Positions 41,801 to 50,335 of a DNA stretch of 64,000 nt are shown piece by piece. Made by a program: the position numbers and the translations under genes. Positions within the stretch are counted from its first letter, which is position 1; every line of letters begins with the position of its first letter. This DNA is from Verrucomicrobiaceae bacterium. Its GTDB lineage: Bacteria; Verrucomicrobiota; Verrucomicrobiia; Verrucomicrobiales; Verrucomicrobiaceae. The notes beneath the pieces were generated by a model, which made no database searches, had not been told where the DNA came from, and saw only the letters and a list, made by a program, of their open reading frames with translations. The stretch covers positions 80,410 to 144,409 of the forward strand of contig JAIXYN010000060.1 of assembly GCA_027490195.1 (NCBI GenBank). Direction: 5' to 3'.

Positions 41801-44800
41801 ACGCTGATCTCGCCCGCTGGCAGCGCGACGCTGGCGGTGACCTTCACGCCGACAACGGCGGGTGCAAAACTGGCGGCGCTGCATGTGCTGAACAATGATA
41901 GCGACGAGGGCAGCTATGACATCGAACTGCACGGCATCGGCACCATAGTGCCGGGGCCGGTATCGCTGGCGCGTGACATCAACCAACTGGCTTCCGGCTC
42001 GGGTATCACCAACTTTGTCGTCAGCGGAGGTAACTGCTACTACGTTTACAACTTTGGTCTTTACCGCACGAATGGAACTGCGGCCGGGACAACACTCGTC
42101 AATTTGGTGAACTCATCTTCGAACCAGACCGTCGCAGTGATCGGCAGTACGGTGTTTTTCGTCCAGTCCGACAGCACGGCGGGCGCGGAATTGTGGACTA
42201 ACAATGGCACCACCTCGGCGCTACTGGCGGACATCAATCCGGGATTTACAAGCTCGTCGCCGGGCAATTTTGCCGTGGCGGGCAGCACGCTCTTCTTCAC
42301 GGCAACGACGGCGGCGAATGGAACCGAGCTGTGGAAGAGTGATGGCACCGCAGCGGGCACGGTGCTGGTGAAGGACATCGTGGCGGGCAATACAAGTACC
42401 TCGCCTACGAATCTCGTCGCGGTTGGCAGCACGCTGTATTTCACGGCCAATGATGGCACCAATGGCGTGGAGCTATGGAAATCGGACGGCACTTCGGCAG
42501 GCACGGTCATGGTGGCGAACATCAATGCCACGGCGGGCGCCGGTTCCTCGCCCACGAATCTAACGGCGGTTGGTAGCACGCTGTATTTCTCAGCGACAAA
42601 CGGCAGCACGGGCATCGAGCTCTACAAGACGGACGGCACCACGACGGCCATTGTGCTGGACATCAATAGCGGCTCGGGCAGCTCGTCTCCAGGCAGCCTG
42701 TTCAACTGGGGTGGCACGCTCTACTTCCGGGCCACGACCTTGGCCGCAGGAGCTGAGCTGTGGAAAAGCGATGGCACTGGCGCGGGCACAGTTATCGTTA
42801 GGGACATCTTCAGCGGCACGAGCAGTTCCACGCCGGCAAACTTGGCTTTTTTCGGCGGCGCGCTTTATTTTTCCGCGACGGACTCGACGGCGAACGGAGT
42901 GGAGTTGTGGAAGACGGACGGTACGAGCGCCGGGACGACGATGGTGGCGAACATCAACGTGACGGCAAACGGAAGCTCCAGCCCCACGCTGCTCACGGTG
43001 GCAGGCAGCACGCTCTATTTCTACGCGACAGAGGGCACGAGCGGGTCCGAACTCTGGAAGACGGACGGCACGGCCCTGGGCACGGTGCGCGTGAAGGACA
43101 TCAATCTGGGCGCGGGCAGTTCCGGTATCACCACCATGGTCGATCTGAGCGGCATCCTCCTCTTTGGTGCGAGTGATGGTGTGACGGGCGCGGAGCTGTG
43201 GCGCAGCAACGGCAGTGCATCCGGCACTTATCGCCTGAGCGACGTGCTCACTGGGAATTTCTCGTCGGCTCCGACCCAGTTAACGGCTCTGGGTTCCACC
43301 TTGATCTTCACTGCCTCCGACGGCGTCAACGGCACGGAGTTGTGGTCGAGCGACGGGACGAACGCGGGAACCTCCATGCTCAAGGACATCGCCACTGGCC
43401 TCACCAGTTCATCGCCGTCCAGCCTGACTGTTTTGGGAGCAACGCTTTTCTTCAGCGCATTCGACACTACGAACGGTACCGAGCTCTGGAAGACGGACGG
43501 CACTGCGGCGGGCACGGTACTGGTCGCCAACATCTTCGCGAGTTCCACCAGCTCCTCGCCCTCGCTGCTGCGCGCCATGGGCGGCAACTTGTATTTTGCC
43601 GCGACGGACACGACGGCGAACGGACAAGAGCTTTGGAGATCCGACGGCACGGCGGGCGGCACGGTGCTGGTGAAGAACATCAATCCCGTCGCCAGCAGCG
43701 GCTCCAGCATTTCCGGGCCGGTCGTGGCGGGCAACCTGCTCTATTTCAGTGCGAACGACGGCACCAACGGCGCGGAGCTGTGGATGAGCGACGGCTCCGG
43801 AGCAGGCACCGTACTGGTGAAAGACATCAACACGACCGCCGGCACTGGCTCGTCCATCACTAACATTACAGCGGTCGGCTCCACGGTTTTCTTTAGCGCG
43901 ACGGACGGCGTGAACGGTCAGGAACTGTGGAAGAGCGACGGCACGGCGGCGGGTACGGTGCTGGTAAAGGACATCAATCCGGGTTCTGCCAATTCGTCGC
44001 CAGCCAATCTGGTGAGCTACAACGGTGTGCTTTACTTTGCCGCGAGCGATGGCATCGCATCCACGGAGTTGTGGCGCAGTGATGGCACAATGGCGGGCAC
44101 CTACATGCTCATGGACATCAGCCCGGGCGCATCGAGTTCGTCACCAGCCAATTTTCGCGAGCACAATGGCATCCTGTATTTTTCCGCCTCTGACAGCTTC
44201 GGCACGGAACTGTGGCGCACGGATGGCACCGTGGCCGGCACCTTCCAGGTGAAGGACATCTTTCCCGGCATCAGTTCCAGTTTTCCAGCCAATCTGTTCT
44301 CCGCAGCAGGTCGCCTTTATTTCAGTGCCTTCACAGCTACCTCTGGCACGGAGTTATGGCGCACGGATGGAACTGCGGTGGGCACACAGCTTGTCTCTGA
44401 CATCAACGTCGGAACAACGAGTTCAAGCCCGGCAAATTTGGCGCTGGCCGGAAGCCGGTTGTTTTTCAGCGCAGCGGCGACGGGTGTCGGCACGGAGCTG
44501 TTTTCCCTCGATCTCGGCGTGGCACCCGAACTGGCCGTCTATGAGGGAGCGGGCACCACCGGGCCGGAGCGGCAGGACAATGTGGGCGTTTACTCCTTCG
44601 GTACGCAAAGCGCGGCCACCACGCGCAGCTTCACCTTGAAGAACACGGGCACGGGCTACCTGTATGTGAGCGACATCGTGACAAGCGGTCCGCAGGCGGG
44701 CTCGTTCGCGGTCGTGGGCAAGCCTGATTCCTCGCTCGCGATCCAGCCGGGGGCGGAGCTTACTTTCTCCGTCATCGCCACGCTTGAAGGACAGGTGTCG

Positions 44801-47800
44801 CAGAGCGCTGTGGTGAGCATCTTGTGTAATGACTCGGATGAATCGTCCTTCGACATTCCCGTCACCGTCACCGTCGATGACACGTTGCCGCCGGTGATCT
44901 CCGCGCCCGCGACGTATCTCATCGGCCAGCCGGGCCAGCTTGCCATGTCATTGCCGGATGTGCGCGGCATCGTGATCTACTCCGACAACCGCGCGGGTGA
45001 GGGCGTGATCACGCAGGATCCAATCCCCGGGGATGTTGTGCTGGCCATCGGTAAAAGCGTGGTTGTGACATTCACAGCAACGGACTCCGCCGGGAACGCA
45101 TCGAACACCGTGACCACCACGGTGCGCCTGGGCCTGGGACAACCCGACACGGGCGATCTCGCCTGGGCGCGCTCCGGCTCGGGCGTGGGCCCGGAAGGCA
45201 CCGTGACGCGTGCAGCCGCCGCGCCGGATGGCGGGGCGTATGTCGCGGGCGCGTTCAGTTCTTCTCCCTTCACGCTCGGCTCCGGGGCGGATCAGGTGAC
45301 GCTGACTCCGGCGGGTGGCAATGATGTGTTCATCGCGCGCTTTGCGAAGGACGGCACGCTGCTCTGGGCCCGCAGCGGCGGCAGCACGAGCACAGATTCC
45401 GCGCAGGCGCTGGTGGTGCTTTCTGATGGAAGCGTGGCCCTGGGCGGTAACATTGGCGCAACGGCCACCTTTAGCGGCGCGACCATCACCGCCACCACCC
45501 AGGAGGGCTTTGTGGCGCGCTATTTACCCGACGGGACGCTTTCGTGGCTCAAGGGTGTCACCGGCACAGGGACCGAGAGTGTCACACAATTGGTGCAACT
45601 CGGGGATGGGAACATCGCCATCGCCGGTTCTTTCTCATCCACTGACACCGCGCTCAACGTTGCAGGGAGCGCGACGGTTTTCAACAGCGGCAGCGCGTTC
45701 ACTGACGTGTACTTTGCCAAACTCGACAGGCTCACCGGTTCCGGAGTTTGGGTGCGCGGCGCGGGCAGCAGCCTCACGAACGAAAGCACCACCGGCCTAA
45801 GGCTCGTGGCCATGCCCGATGGCGGCCTCGGCGTGGCTGGCGCGTTTCTCTCCGGCACGCTTTCATTCAGCGGCTCCGCCACCACCCTTGCCAACAATGC
45901 CGCCGGCCTCACCGACTGGTGGGCTGGCAAGTATGACACGACGGGCGCGCTGCTTTGGGCCACCGCAGTGGGAGGCGGCACAGGCAGCGATTTGCTCACG
46001 GCGGTGCGCACTCTCTCCAACGGGGATCTGATCTTGGCTGGCACGACCCTGTCTGCCACATCGACGTTCGGCGCGGGTCAGCCAGCACAGCAAATCTTCA
46101 CCAACCTCGGCGGCACGACGGCGGATGTGGTGATCGCCCGTGTCGCAGGCGCCACCGGTTTGCTCCAATGGACCCGACGTGCGGGCAGCACGAACACCGA
46201 TGGTGCCACAGCGCTCGCCGTGCTGCCGGATGATTCACTCGTGCTCACCGGCACCTTCTCGACCGGCTCCATGCAGTTGGGCATCGGCGAGCCGGGTGCC
46301 ACGACACTGGTGGCTTCGTCAGCTGCGCAAAAAGTTTTCATCGCCCGCTTCAACAGTAGCAGCGGCACATTGCGTTGGGCGAGAAACACCAGCGGTACCT
46401 CCAGCGACTCCGTTGCGGACCTCGCGGTTCTCTGGGATGGCGACATCGGCATCGCGGGCCTTTTCACCACGCCCTCCGTCATCTTCGGCCTCGGAGAAGC
46501 GAACGCGACCACGCTCGTGAATCCGGGCCTCACCGGCAGCACCGAGGTTTACTTCGCCAAATTTAACCGCACCGACGGCAGCCTCGACTGGGCGACGAGC
46601 GGTGGCAGCGGCGCATCGGACTTCGTGCATGGCCTTGCCACGCTGGCTAATGGCAGCGCGCTCGTCGTTGGCAGCTACCAGCCTACAGCGGCCACCTTTG
46701 GTCTTGGGAAGCCAAACGCGACGACTCTCGCGAACGCGGACACGGCCGGCACCAACACCGATCTCTTTTTCGCCCGCTTCCACGCCGGTGGCGCGGAGCC
46801 GCCTGCGCCGCCCATCGTGGCACTTTTGCCTGTGAGCGGTCTCACGCCCAGCACGATGACATTCAACGCGAGCATCGACACCCGCGGGCAGGACACCACG
46901 GTGCTCATCGACTACGGGCCGACGACCGACTACGGCACCACGGTTTCCGCAGCCGATGTTCCGGCCGGCCTCGTTGCTGCCACGCGCAGTCTCACGCTCA
47001 CTGGCCTCACACCGCTGACCACCATGCACTTTCGTTTGCGCGCCACGAACGAGGAGGGCACGACGGCGAGCTTAAACCAGGCCGTCACCACGTATGCGGA
47101 TGCGGAGATCGCCGTGGAGCAACCTGCGGGAACGGGGCTTGCCGATGGCGTTTCCACGGTGAGCTACGGTGTCGTACCCATCGGCTCATCGGTGATGAAA
47201 ACATTCACGATTCGCAATGCGGCAAGCGCAACGGCCACGCTGACGGGTCTGACGCTCGGGAAAACCGGAGCCGCCGCCTCGGACTACGCGCTGGGCTCAC
47301 TCGGCGCGACATCGCTCGCGCCGGGCGAGAGCACGACGTTCGACGTGACCTACACGCCCACTGCCGGTGGTGCACGCGCCGCCGCGATCCAGATCGCCAG
47401 CAACGACGGCGACGAGAACCCCTTCGACATCGCGCTCACGGGCAACAATCTCGTCGATTCCAACTTCAACAGCGCCGCAGACATCCCGATCACGGCCGCC
47501 GGCTACACCGTGCCTGCGGGCCGCAGCCTCGGACTCACCCTTGGCTTCATTCCTCCGCCGGGCACGGCACTCGTTGTTGTGAGCAACACGAGCACCACGC
47601 CCATCAGCGGCACGTTCCTCGATCTGCCGCAGGGCGCGCTCATCACCGCTACTTTTGGCGGACAGACGTACATTTTCCAGGCGAACTACTTCGGCGGCGA
47701 CGGCAATGACCTCGTGCTTACCGAATCATTCACTTGGACGTGGACGAAAGGCAGCAGCAGCAGCACGACCACCGCAACCTATGGCACACAGGGAACCGCC

Positions 47801-49729
47801 GCCGTGGCCAACACCCCCGGCGGGCGCAGCTCATCCACCTCGTGGACCGACAGCGCGGGCAATCTCTGGATGTTCGGCGGCACCACAAGCAGCTCGCCGA
47901 CACTGATGAACGACCTGTGGAGATACGACCGCTCCACTGCGCAATGGACCTGGATGAAAGGCAGCAGCACCAGCGCAGCGTTTGGCACCTACGGCACGCT
48001 CGGCACGGCTGCCACCGCCAACACTCCCGGTGCGCGTTATGGCGCGACCGGCTGGGCGGATGGCGAAGGCAGGCTGTGGCTCTTCGGTGGCTTTGGTTTC
48101 GGCGCTAGCGGTGCCACCAACTATCTCAATGACTTATGGCGCTATGACACGGCCACCAACAACTGGACATGGCTCGGTGGCAGCACCGCCACGCTGTCGA
48201 ATGGAACTTACGGCACACAGGGTACGGCCAATGCGGCGAACATTCCCAGCGCGCGCTGGAATCACTCCGCCGTCTATGATCCCGCCACGCGGCTGGTCTG
48301 GCTCTTCGGCGGCTTCGGCCTGCCCGCCACTGGCACCACCGCCGGTCAGCTCAATAATCTCTGGAGGTACAACATCGACACGGGCCTCTGGACGTGGATG
48401 AAGGGCGGCAGTGCGAGCGATGTGGGCAGTACCTATGGCACGAAGGGTGCCGCCGCCGCCGCCAACACGCCCGGAGCCCGCAGCGGCTCGGGAGCCTGGC
48501 TCGACCCGCAAGGCAAATTTTGGATTTTCGGCGGCTCTGGCATCGGCAGCAACTACTCAGGCTATTATCTCGGCGATCTCTGGCGCTATGATCCACTGAC
48601 CAGTCAGTGGGCGTGGATGAGTGGCTCTGCCACGTCGGTTGCAGGTCCTTATTACAGCGGCATCTATGGAACACAAGCCGTGCCCGCAGCGGCCAACGTG
48701 CCTGGCTACCGGCAGTATCCTGTGACTTGGACGGACGCGCAGGGCCGCCTCTGGATGCTCGGCGGTGTCGGCCTCGGCGTGCAAGGCAGTACCGCGAGTG
48801 ACCTGAGCGATCTTTGGTTCTACGACAGAGCTCTGAATCAATGGGCCTGGGTCAAAGGCGCGCAGTCGATTCAAAACAACGGTATCTACGGGGCGCTCGG
48901 CACTCCTGCCGCTGCCAATCTCCCCGGCGCGCGCGATCAGGTCTCTGCTTTCACCGGCAGCAGTTCGTCGGCCAATCTCTGGCTCTTTGGCGGCTTTGGT
49001 TACGCCGCCACGGGCAACACTCAGACACGCATGAACGATGTCTGGACGCTGGATCTGCCCAACCTCACCACGGCCGCCACGCTGGCCGCCACTGCGATCA
49101 CGGACACGACTGTGACTCTCAATGGCAACGGCACTTCTGGAGGAACAGCGGCAAGTTTACGCTTCCTCATCTCCACCGCCGCCAATCTCGCTGGCGCGAC
49201 ACCGACTGCGGCGCAATCCATCGGCGCGGGCAGTTCCACTGTGGCCGTGAACCTGCTTGTCACTGGCTTGGCGCCCGCCACCACCTATTACATCGCCGCC
49301 GAAGTGTTCAGCAATTCAGGTCGCTCCGTCGGCTCGATCTTGAGCTTTACCACGCTGAGCGCCATCGACGCCTGGCGCCTGGCAACCTTCGGCAGCACCA
49401 GCAATAGTGGCAGTGCGGCCGATGACGCGGACCCCGATGGCGATGGTATGACCAACCTCACCGAGTACATTGCGGGTACCAATCCGAACAGCCGAGCGGA
49501 CGTGTTCAAGGTGGGCAGCCATCAAAAGAATGGGGGTAGCTTCACGCTAACGACGGCTGGCAAATCCGGCCGCACCTATGCCCTGCAGCGTTGCACGAGC
49601 CTGGTACCCAGCGCCTGGAGCACGGTGACCACGCAAGGTCCGCTGGGCAGTGATGGCACCGTCACCCTCACAGACCCGGCCGCACCAGACGGCACCGGGT
49701 TCTATCGCATTCAGGTCACGATGCCATGA
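35876..49729 (+). CDS. giant exported M36-type metallopeptidase with multiple repeat domains
   Basis: 4617 residues. An N-terminal signal/anchor (residues 8-27) precedes an FTP-like propeptide region (about 90-330). The fungalysin-type M36 catalytic domain follows: HEYGHG with zinc ligands His529 and His533 and catalytic Glu530, then GEGWSDFYG with Glu556. Next come a BACON-like domain (about 752-852), a jelly-roll-like region (856-1025), Calx-beta-like repeats (1027-1320), two Ig-like units starting HFGW and HFAW, a cadherin-like unit, two choice-of-anchor-D units (about 1790-2020), ELWxxDGT repeats (2040-2880), another anchor-D unit and an HYR-like domain, a region of WARSGG/SDGSVALGG repeats (3090-3640), a fourth anchor-D unit, six Kelch-type repeats (3950-4390) and a Ca-binding-like DADPDGDGMTNL. 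No PEP-CTERM or LPxTG anchor is visible. Secretion and adhesion or degradation of a large substrate are inferred. Confidence 0.85.
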   Translation: MKSRNYAWVGLVAALAAALALGVFWWANVKEYGAEELTRKKHAEPPPAVTLQKGDGSGSRDILRRLKPGGLSEIDVRQTKELAPKAVAGREAGAASLRLRIPGVQIDYDALTGAPSNIVAVGKFLTAADEAAGGEALDTVKQFVDANAALFGHSSAALSKEKARVTREDVTAHNKMKTLVWQQELDGIPLYKTIFRVNLTGKNEMITVGSHFMTDPAAASGMSPQQREELVARPPIEAPAAISLAAASLNDNVPAESVKARGAAEGTERKQGFTAPGISDTTAQLTYLPMSADELKLAWDVTSFSLARNEMFRTVVDAASGEVLCRTSLTADISDATYRIFTTESPTPFSPGHESPSSLQPAQVNRVMLTTPAMNTTASPNGWIDDGSMETNGNNVDAHTDTDNNNSPDLPRPNGGVSRVFDFPLNLTQEPGTYKEASVTQLFYWCNFMHDRMYEMGFTESAGNFQVNNFGRGGNGNDPVQADAQDGSGTNNANFSTPADGGSGRMQMYLWTNPTPDRDGSFEAEVVLHEYGHGVSNRLVGGGTGMSALSSRGMGEGWSDFYGLALTADASENPHGNWARAGYSRYLSSSWLSENYYYGARRYSYSTDMLKNPHTFKDIDPTKVDWHTTVPRNPTYAATQDATQVHYQGTVWAVMLWDMRANLILKHGFAIGNDRCIRLVTDGLKLSPVNPNFVQARDGIIQATLVSFPGDLGEVWTAFAKRGMGQGATAPASSTTTGVVESYTVPDGLQISDRSGWNVRGNKGGPFTPVTKSLTLSNNSGASLNWSVNTNAAWLSASPSSGALAAGANVVVTITTQADAMAPGFHSSNIVFTNTGTSFNQPVGVRLYVTPPQVIAFNLNSDPGWTRTGEWAFGAPTGSGGTGSGGSGNVDPSAGATGTNVFGVNLAGNHSTTITGPHYVTMSTPVNLSIYTNTRLRFQRWLNTSALANTRTTVEVSTDGTNWREIFVNPGTAITDNAWQTMEYDISSIADQQSAVYVRWGYQTISSPGAYAGWNIDDVTFLGEPTTALSIIAANGATEGDGPTTATLQINIPQANDTTVMLSSSDTGGATVPASVTLPALATSTTFQITPVDDFIADGPQAAVITASAAGMGSGLKTFTVEDNETSALALTVPATTTEGAGTITGTVTRALVNDSAVTVTLVSSDTTAVSVPPKVVIPSGQASADFSITVVDDNKIDGMQNATISADVVGWTGASAPIAVQDNENLSLVVTLPASVTEGATGSGMVSISGSLTSPLVISLSSNNSRLTVPATATIAAGATSVNFTLTAPNDAVVETNATVAITASNAGFTNGSSTTTVVDNDLHHFGWATITSSKTRGLAFSVTITAQNESNSTVAGFTGTVMLSGAGAGGTVSMTPPTTTAFTAGVWTGNVTINTSDTSVVLTANDGAGRTGASNAFSVASGPLDHFAWNTISSPKSAGVPFSTTITAQDVANNTVTSFVSTAALTGYVKPRTVGTGTSSTTALPLYTYYHDQRTQCIYLQSEIGAAVTIRGLSLNVTTLPGQTMNNWTIRMKHTALSSYATNSWENTGWTTVYQANTTISATGQTTFTFTTPFAYDGMSNLMVDFSFNNSSWTSEGGVTFTTASANRTIQAYTDSLFGDPLTWSGTSSPTPIATTALPNLVLQVGTTFPVSPSTSGAFTAGVWTGNVTVNQTGTQLGLRVASGTATGDSNLFDVTSTVVANAQSVNIPNTTATAITLTGQDSANPGATLTYNIVTNPTNGVVSGTGANRTYTPTANYSGSDSFTFTVANGAITSAPATVSITVLPPPGEIVIEQPVGTGLTDGVSTVDYGSIPVLAGTTRTFTVRNVGATNIMVSGITKDGTNSADITLGTISASTIAAGSTATFDVSFAPGALGPRSAAIHVLSNDLDEGSFDIALAATGSAAFPEIAIEQPAGTLRPDEAAIVDYGPGALGTPVTQIFTIKNTGGADLSISGVTIDGTGASQFSAGTPSATLISPAGSATLAVTFTPTTAGAKLAALHVLNNDSDEGSYDIELHGIGTIVPGPVSLARDINQLASGSGITNFVVSGGNCYYVYNFGLYRTNGTAAGTTLVNLVNSSSNQTVAVIGSTVFFVQSDSTAGAELWTNNGTTSALLADINPGFTSSSPGNFAVAGSTLFFTATTAANGTELWKSDGTAAGTVLVKDIVAGNTSTSPTNLVAVGSTLYFTANDGTNGVELWKSDGTSAGTVMVANINATAGAGSSPTNLTAVGSTLYFSATNGSTGIELYKTDGTTTAIVLDINSGSGSSSPGSLFNWGGTLYFRATTLAAGAELWKSDGTGAGTVIVRDIFSGTSSSTPANLAFFGGALYFSATDSTANGVELWKTDGTSAGTTMVANINVTANGSSSPTLLTVAGSTLYFYATEGTSGSELWKTDGTALGTVRVKDINLGAGSSGITTMVDLSGILLFGASDGVTGAELWRSNGSASGTYRLSDVLTGNFSSAPTQLTALGSTLIFTASDGVNGTELWSSDGTNAGTSMLKDIATGLTSSSPSSLTVLGATLFFSAFDTTNGTELWKTDGTAAGTVLVANIFASSTSSSPSLLRAMGGNLYFAATDTTANGQELWRSDGTAGGTVLVKNINPVASSGSSISGPVVAGNLLYFSANDGTNGAELWMSDGSGAGTVLVKDINTTAGTGSSITNITAVGSTVFFSATDGVNGQELWKSDGTAAGTVLVKDINPGSANSSPANLVSYNGVLYFAASDGIASTELWRSDGTMAGTYMLMDISPGASSSSPANFREHNGILYFSASDSFGTELWRTDGTVAGTFQVKDIFPGISSSFPANLFSAAGRLYFSAFTATSGTELWRTDGTAVGTQLVSDINVGTTSSSPANLALAGSRLFFSAAATGVGTELFSLDLGVAPELAVYEGAGTTGPERQDNVGVYSFGTQSAATTRSFTLKNTGTGYLYVSDIVTSGPQAGSFAVVGKPDSSLAIQPGAELTFSVIATLEGQVSQSAVVSILCNDSDESSFDIPVTVTVDDTLPPVISAPATYLIGQPGQLAMSLPDVRGIVIYSDNRAGEGVITQDPIPGDVVLAIGKSVVVTFTATDSAGNASNTVTTTVRLGLGQPDTGDLAWARSGSGVGPEGTVTRAAAAPDGGAYVAGAFSSSPFTLGSGADQVTLTPAGGNDVFIARFAKDGTLLWARSGGSTSTDSAQALVVLSDGSVALGGNIGATATFSGATITATTQEGFVARYLPDGTLSWLKGVTGTGTESVTQLVQLGDGNIAIAGSFSSTDTALNVAGSATVFNSGSAFTDVYFAKLDRLTGSGVWVRGAGSSLTNESTTGLRLVAMPDGGLGVAGAFLSGTLSFSGSATTLANNAAGLTDWWAGKYDTTGALLWATAVGGGTGSDLLTAVRTLSNGDLILAGTTLSATSTFGAGQPAQQIFTNLGGTTADVVIARVAGATGLLQWTRRAGSTNTDGATALAVLPDDSLVLTGTFSTGSMQLGIGEPGATTLVASSAAQKVFIARFNSSSGTLRWARNTSGTSSDSVADLAVLWDGDIGIAGLFTTPSVIFGLGEANATTLVNPGLTGSTEVYFAKFNRTDGSLDWATSGGSGASDFVHGLATLANGSALVVGSYQPTAATFGLGKPNATTLANADTAGTNTDLFFARFHAGGAEPPAPPIVALLPVSGLTPSTMTFNASIDTRGQDTTVLIDYGPTTDYGTTVSAADVPAGLVAATRSLTLTGLTPLTTMHFRLRATNEEGTTASLNQAVTTYADAEIAVEQPAGTGLADGVSTVSYGVVPIGSSVMKTFTIRNAASATATLTGLTLGKTGAAASDYALGSLGATSLAPGESTTFDVTYTPTAGGARAAAIQIASNDGDENPFDIALTGNNLVDSNFNSAADIPITAAGYTVPAGRSLGLTLGFIPPPGTALVVVSNTSTTPISGTFLDLPQGALITATFGGQTYIFQANYFGGDGNDLVLTESFTWTWTKGSSSSTTTATYGTQGTAAVANTPGGRSSSTSWTDSAGNLWMFGGTTSSSPTLMNDLWRYDRSTAQWTWMKGSSTSAAFGTYGTLGTAATANTPGARYGATGWADGEGRLWLFGGFGFGASGATNYLNDLWRYDTATNNWTWLGGSTATLSNGTYGTQGTANAANIPSARWNHSAVYDPATRLVWLFGGFGLPATGTTAGQLNNLWRYNIDTGLWTWMKGGSASDVGSTYGTKGAAAAANTPGARSGSGAWLDPQGKFWIFGGSGIGSNYSGYYLGDLWRYDPLTSQWAWMSGSATSVAGPYYSGIYGTQAVPAAANVPGYRQYPVTWTDAQGRLWMLGGVGLGVQGSTASDLSDLWFYDRALNQWAWVKGAQSIQNNGIYGALGTPAAANLPGARDQVSAFTGSSSSANLWLFGGFGYAATGNTQTRMNDVWTLDLPNLTTAATLAATAITDTTVTLNGNGTSGGTAASLRFLISTAANLAGATPTAAQSIGAGSSTVAVNLLVTGLAPATTYYIAAEVFSNSGRSVGSILSFTTLSAIDAWRLATFGSTSNSGSAADDADPDGDGMTNLTEYIAGTNPNSRADVFKVGSHQKNGGSFTLTTAGKSGRTYALQRCTSLVPSAWSTVTTQGPLGSDGTVTLTDPAAPDGTGFYRIQVTMP
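42000..44510 (+). repeat. array of about sixteen ELWxxDGT repeats inside the giant gene
   Basis: About sixteen units of 46-50 codons each read as hydrophobic strand (GSTLYFSA-like), then G-x-ELWKSDGT, then AGTVLVKDI and an SSSPxN turn. The first and last units are degenerate (LYRTNGT, ELFSLD). The unit is a beta-propeller-blade-like repeat seen in large bacterial surface proteins; sixteen could make two propellers. Nucleotide identity between neighbouring copies is moderate, so the array is old. Confidence 0.8.
47740..49060 (+). repeat. six Kelch-type repeats inside the giant gene
   Basis: Six units of about 70-78 codons follow the scheme WTWMKGS - YGTQGT - ANTPGAR - W-D-x-x-G-x-LWLFGG - LNDLWRYD. 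The regular spacing and count suggest one complete six-bladed propeller near the C-terminus. Confidence 0.8.
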
Positions 49730-49820
49730 TCAGAGGTGGCCCCGGTCCTTCAACGCCAATCCCAAGAAACGTAATCGCACAGCTGCAATCGTCGTCATCG
49801 TGCTGGCCTGAAGCGGGTTC

Positions 49821-50171
49821 TTGTGGGTTGCCTTACTTCTACTTTGGTCACTCTCCAGGCCGTTTATCAAAGCCATCGGGTGTTGTTTGATGGCGGCGGG
49901 CGGAGTCGATGGAGTTTTGTCGCTTTCGATGACGGTGCTGGAATTGCGCCATGACACTCTCCGGGGTGAGCGGCTGAAGGCTATGCCCGTCGTGGTGCTC
50001 TCCTCCTCAAGCGAAACCGTCGATCTGACCGAGTGCTACCGTCACGGTGTGAACGGCTATGTGGTGAAGGCTGTGGACTACCAGGGATTCATGACCTCTG
50101 TCCGGCAGATCGGTGCCTTCTGGGGAAAGCTGAATGAAACAGTGCCGTTCTTGATAGAAGCGCAGGCGTGA
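49821..50171 (+). pseudogene. remnant of an Rcp1-like response regulator
   Basis: From about 49900 the frame reads MPVVVLSSSSETVDLTECY, HGVNGYVVKAVD and VRQIGAFWGKLNE, clearly the second half of a receiver like the one at 54581-55096 (IPVVMLTSSRETPDLNECY, YGVNAYVVKPMD, VSQLGIFWAAIN). The first half with the acidic pocket and acceptor Asp is missing; the residues before 49900 are unrelated, and the Pro after the conserved Lys is Ala. The only start is a TTG. I read it as a decayed duplicate. The remaining bases of 49730-50335 hold no other gene. Confidence 0.7.
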
Positions 50172-50335
50172 GCAGTGTTTGAACACGTGGCTGCTGAATG
50201 GGTAGTACACCCCATGGATGAATTTTACGATTCCTGTATCTATTGTCGTGGATCGCCTACAGGCTCACTCCGCAACCTTCCCGGCCATGAATAAAGACGA
50301 ATCTTCCACCCGCCACAGAGGATTCTCATCACCTC

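Noticed and set aside
42000..44510. Regular repeat array considered as CRISPR
   Set aside because: The repeats are coding, keep a protein pattern (ELWxxDGT) and have no constant-length spacers.
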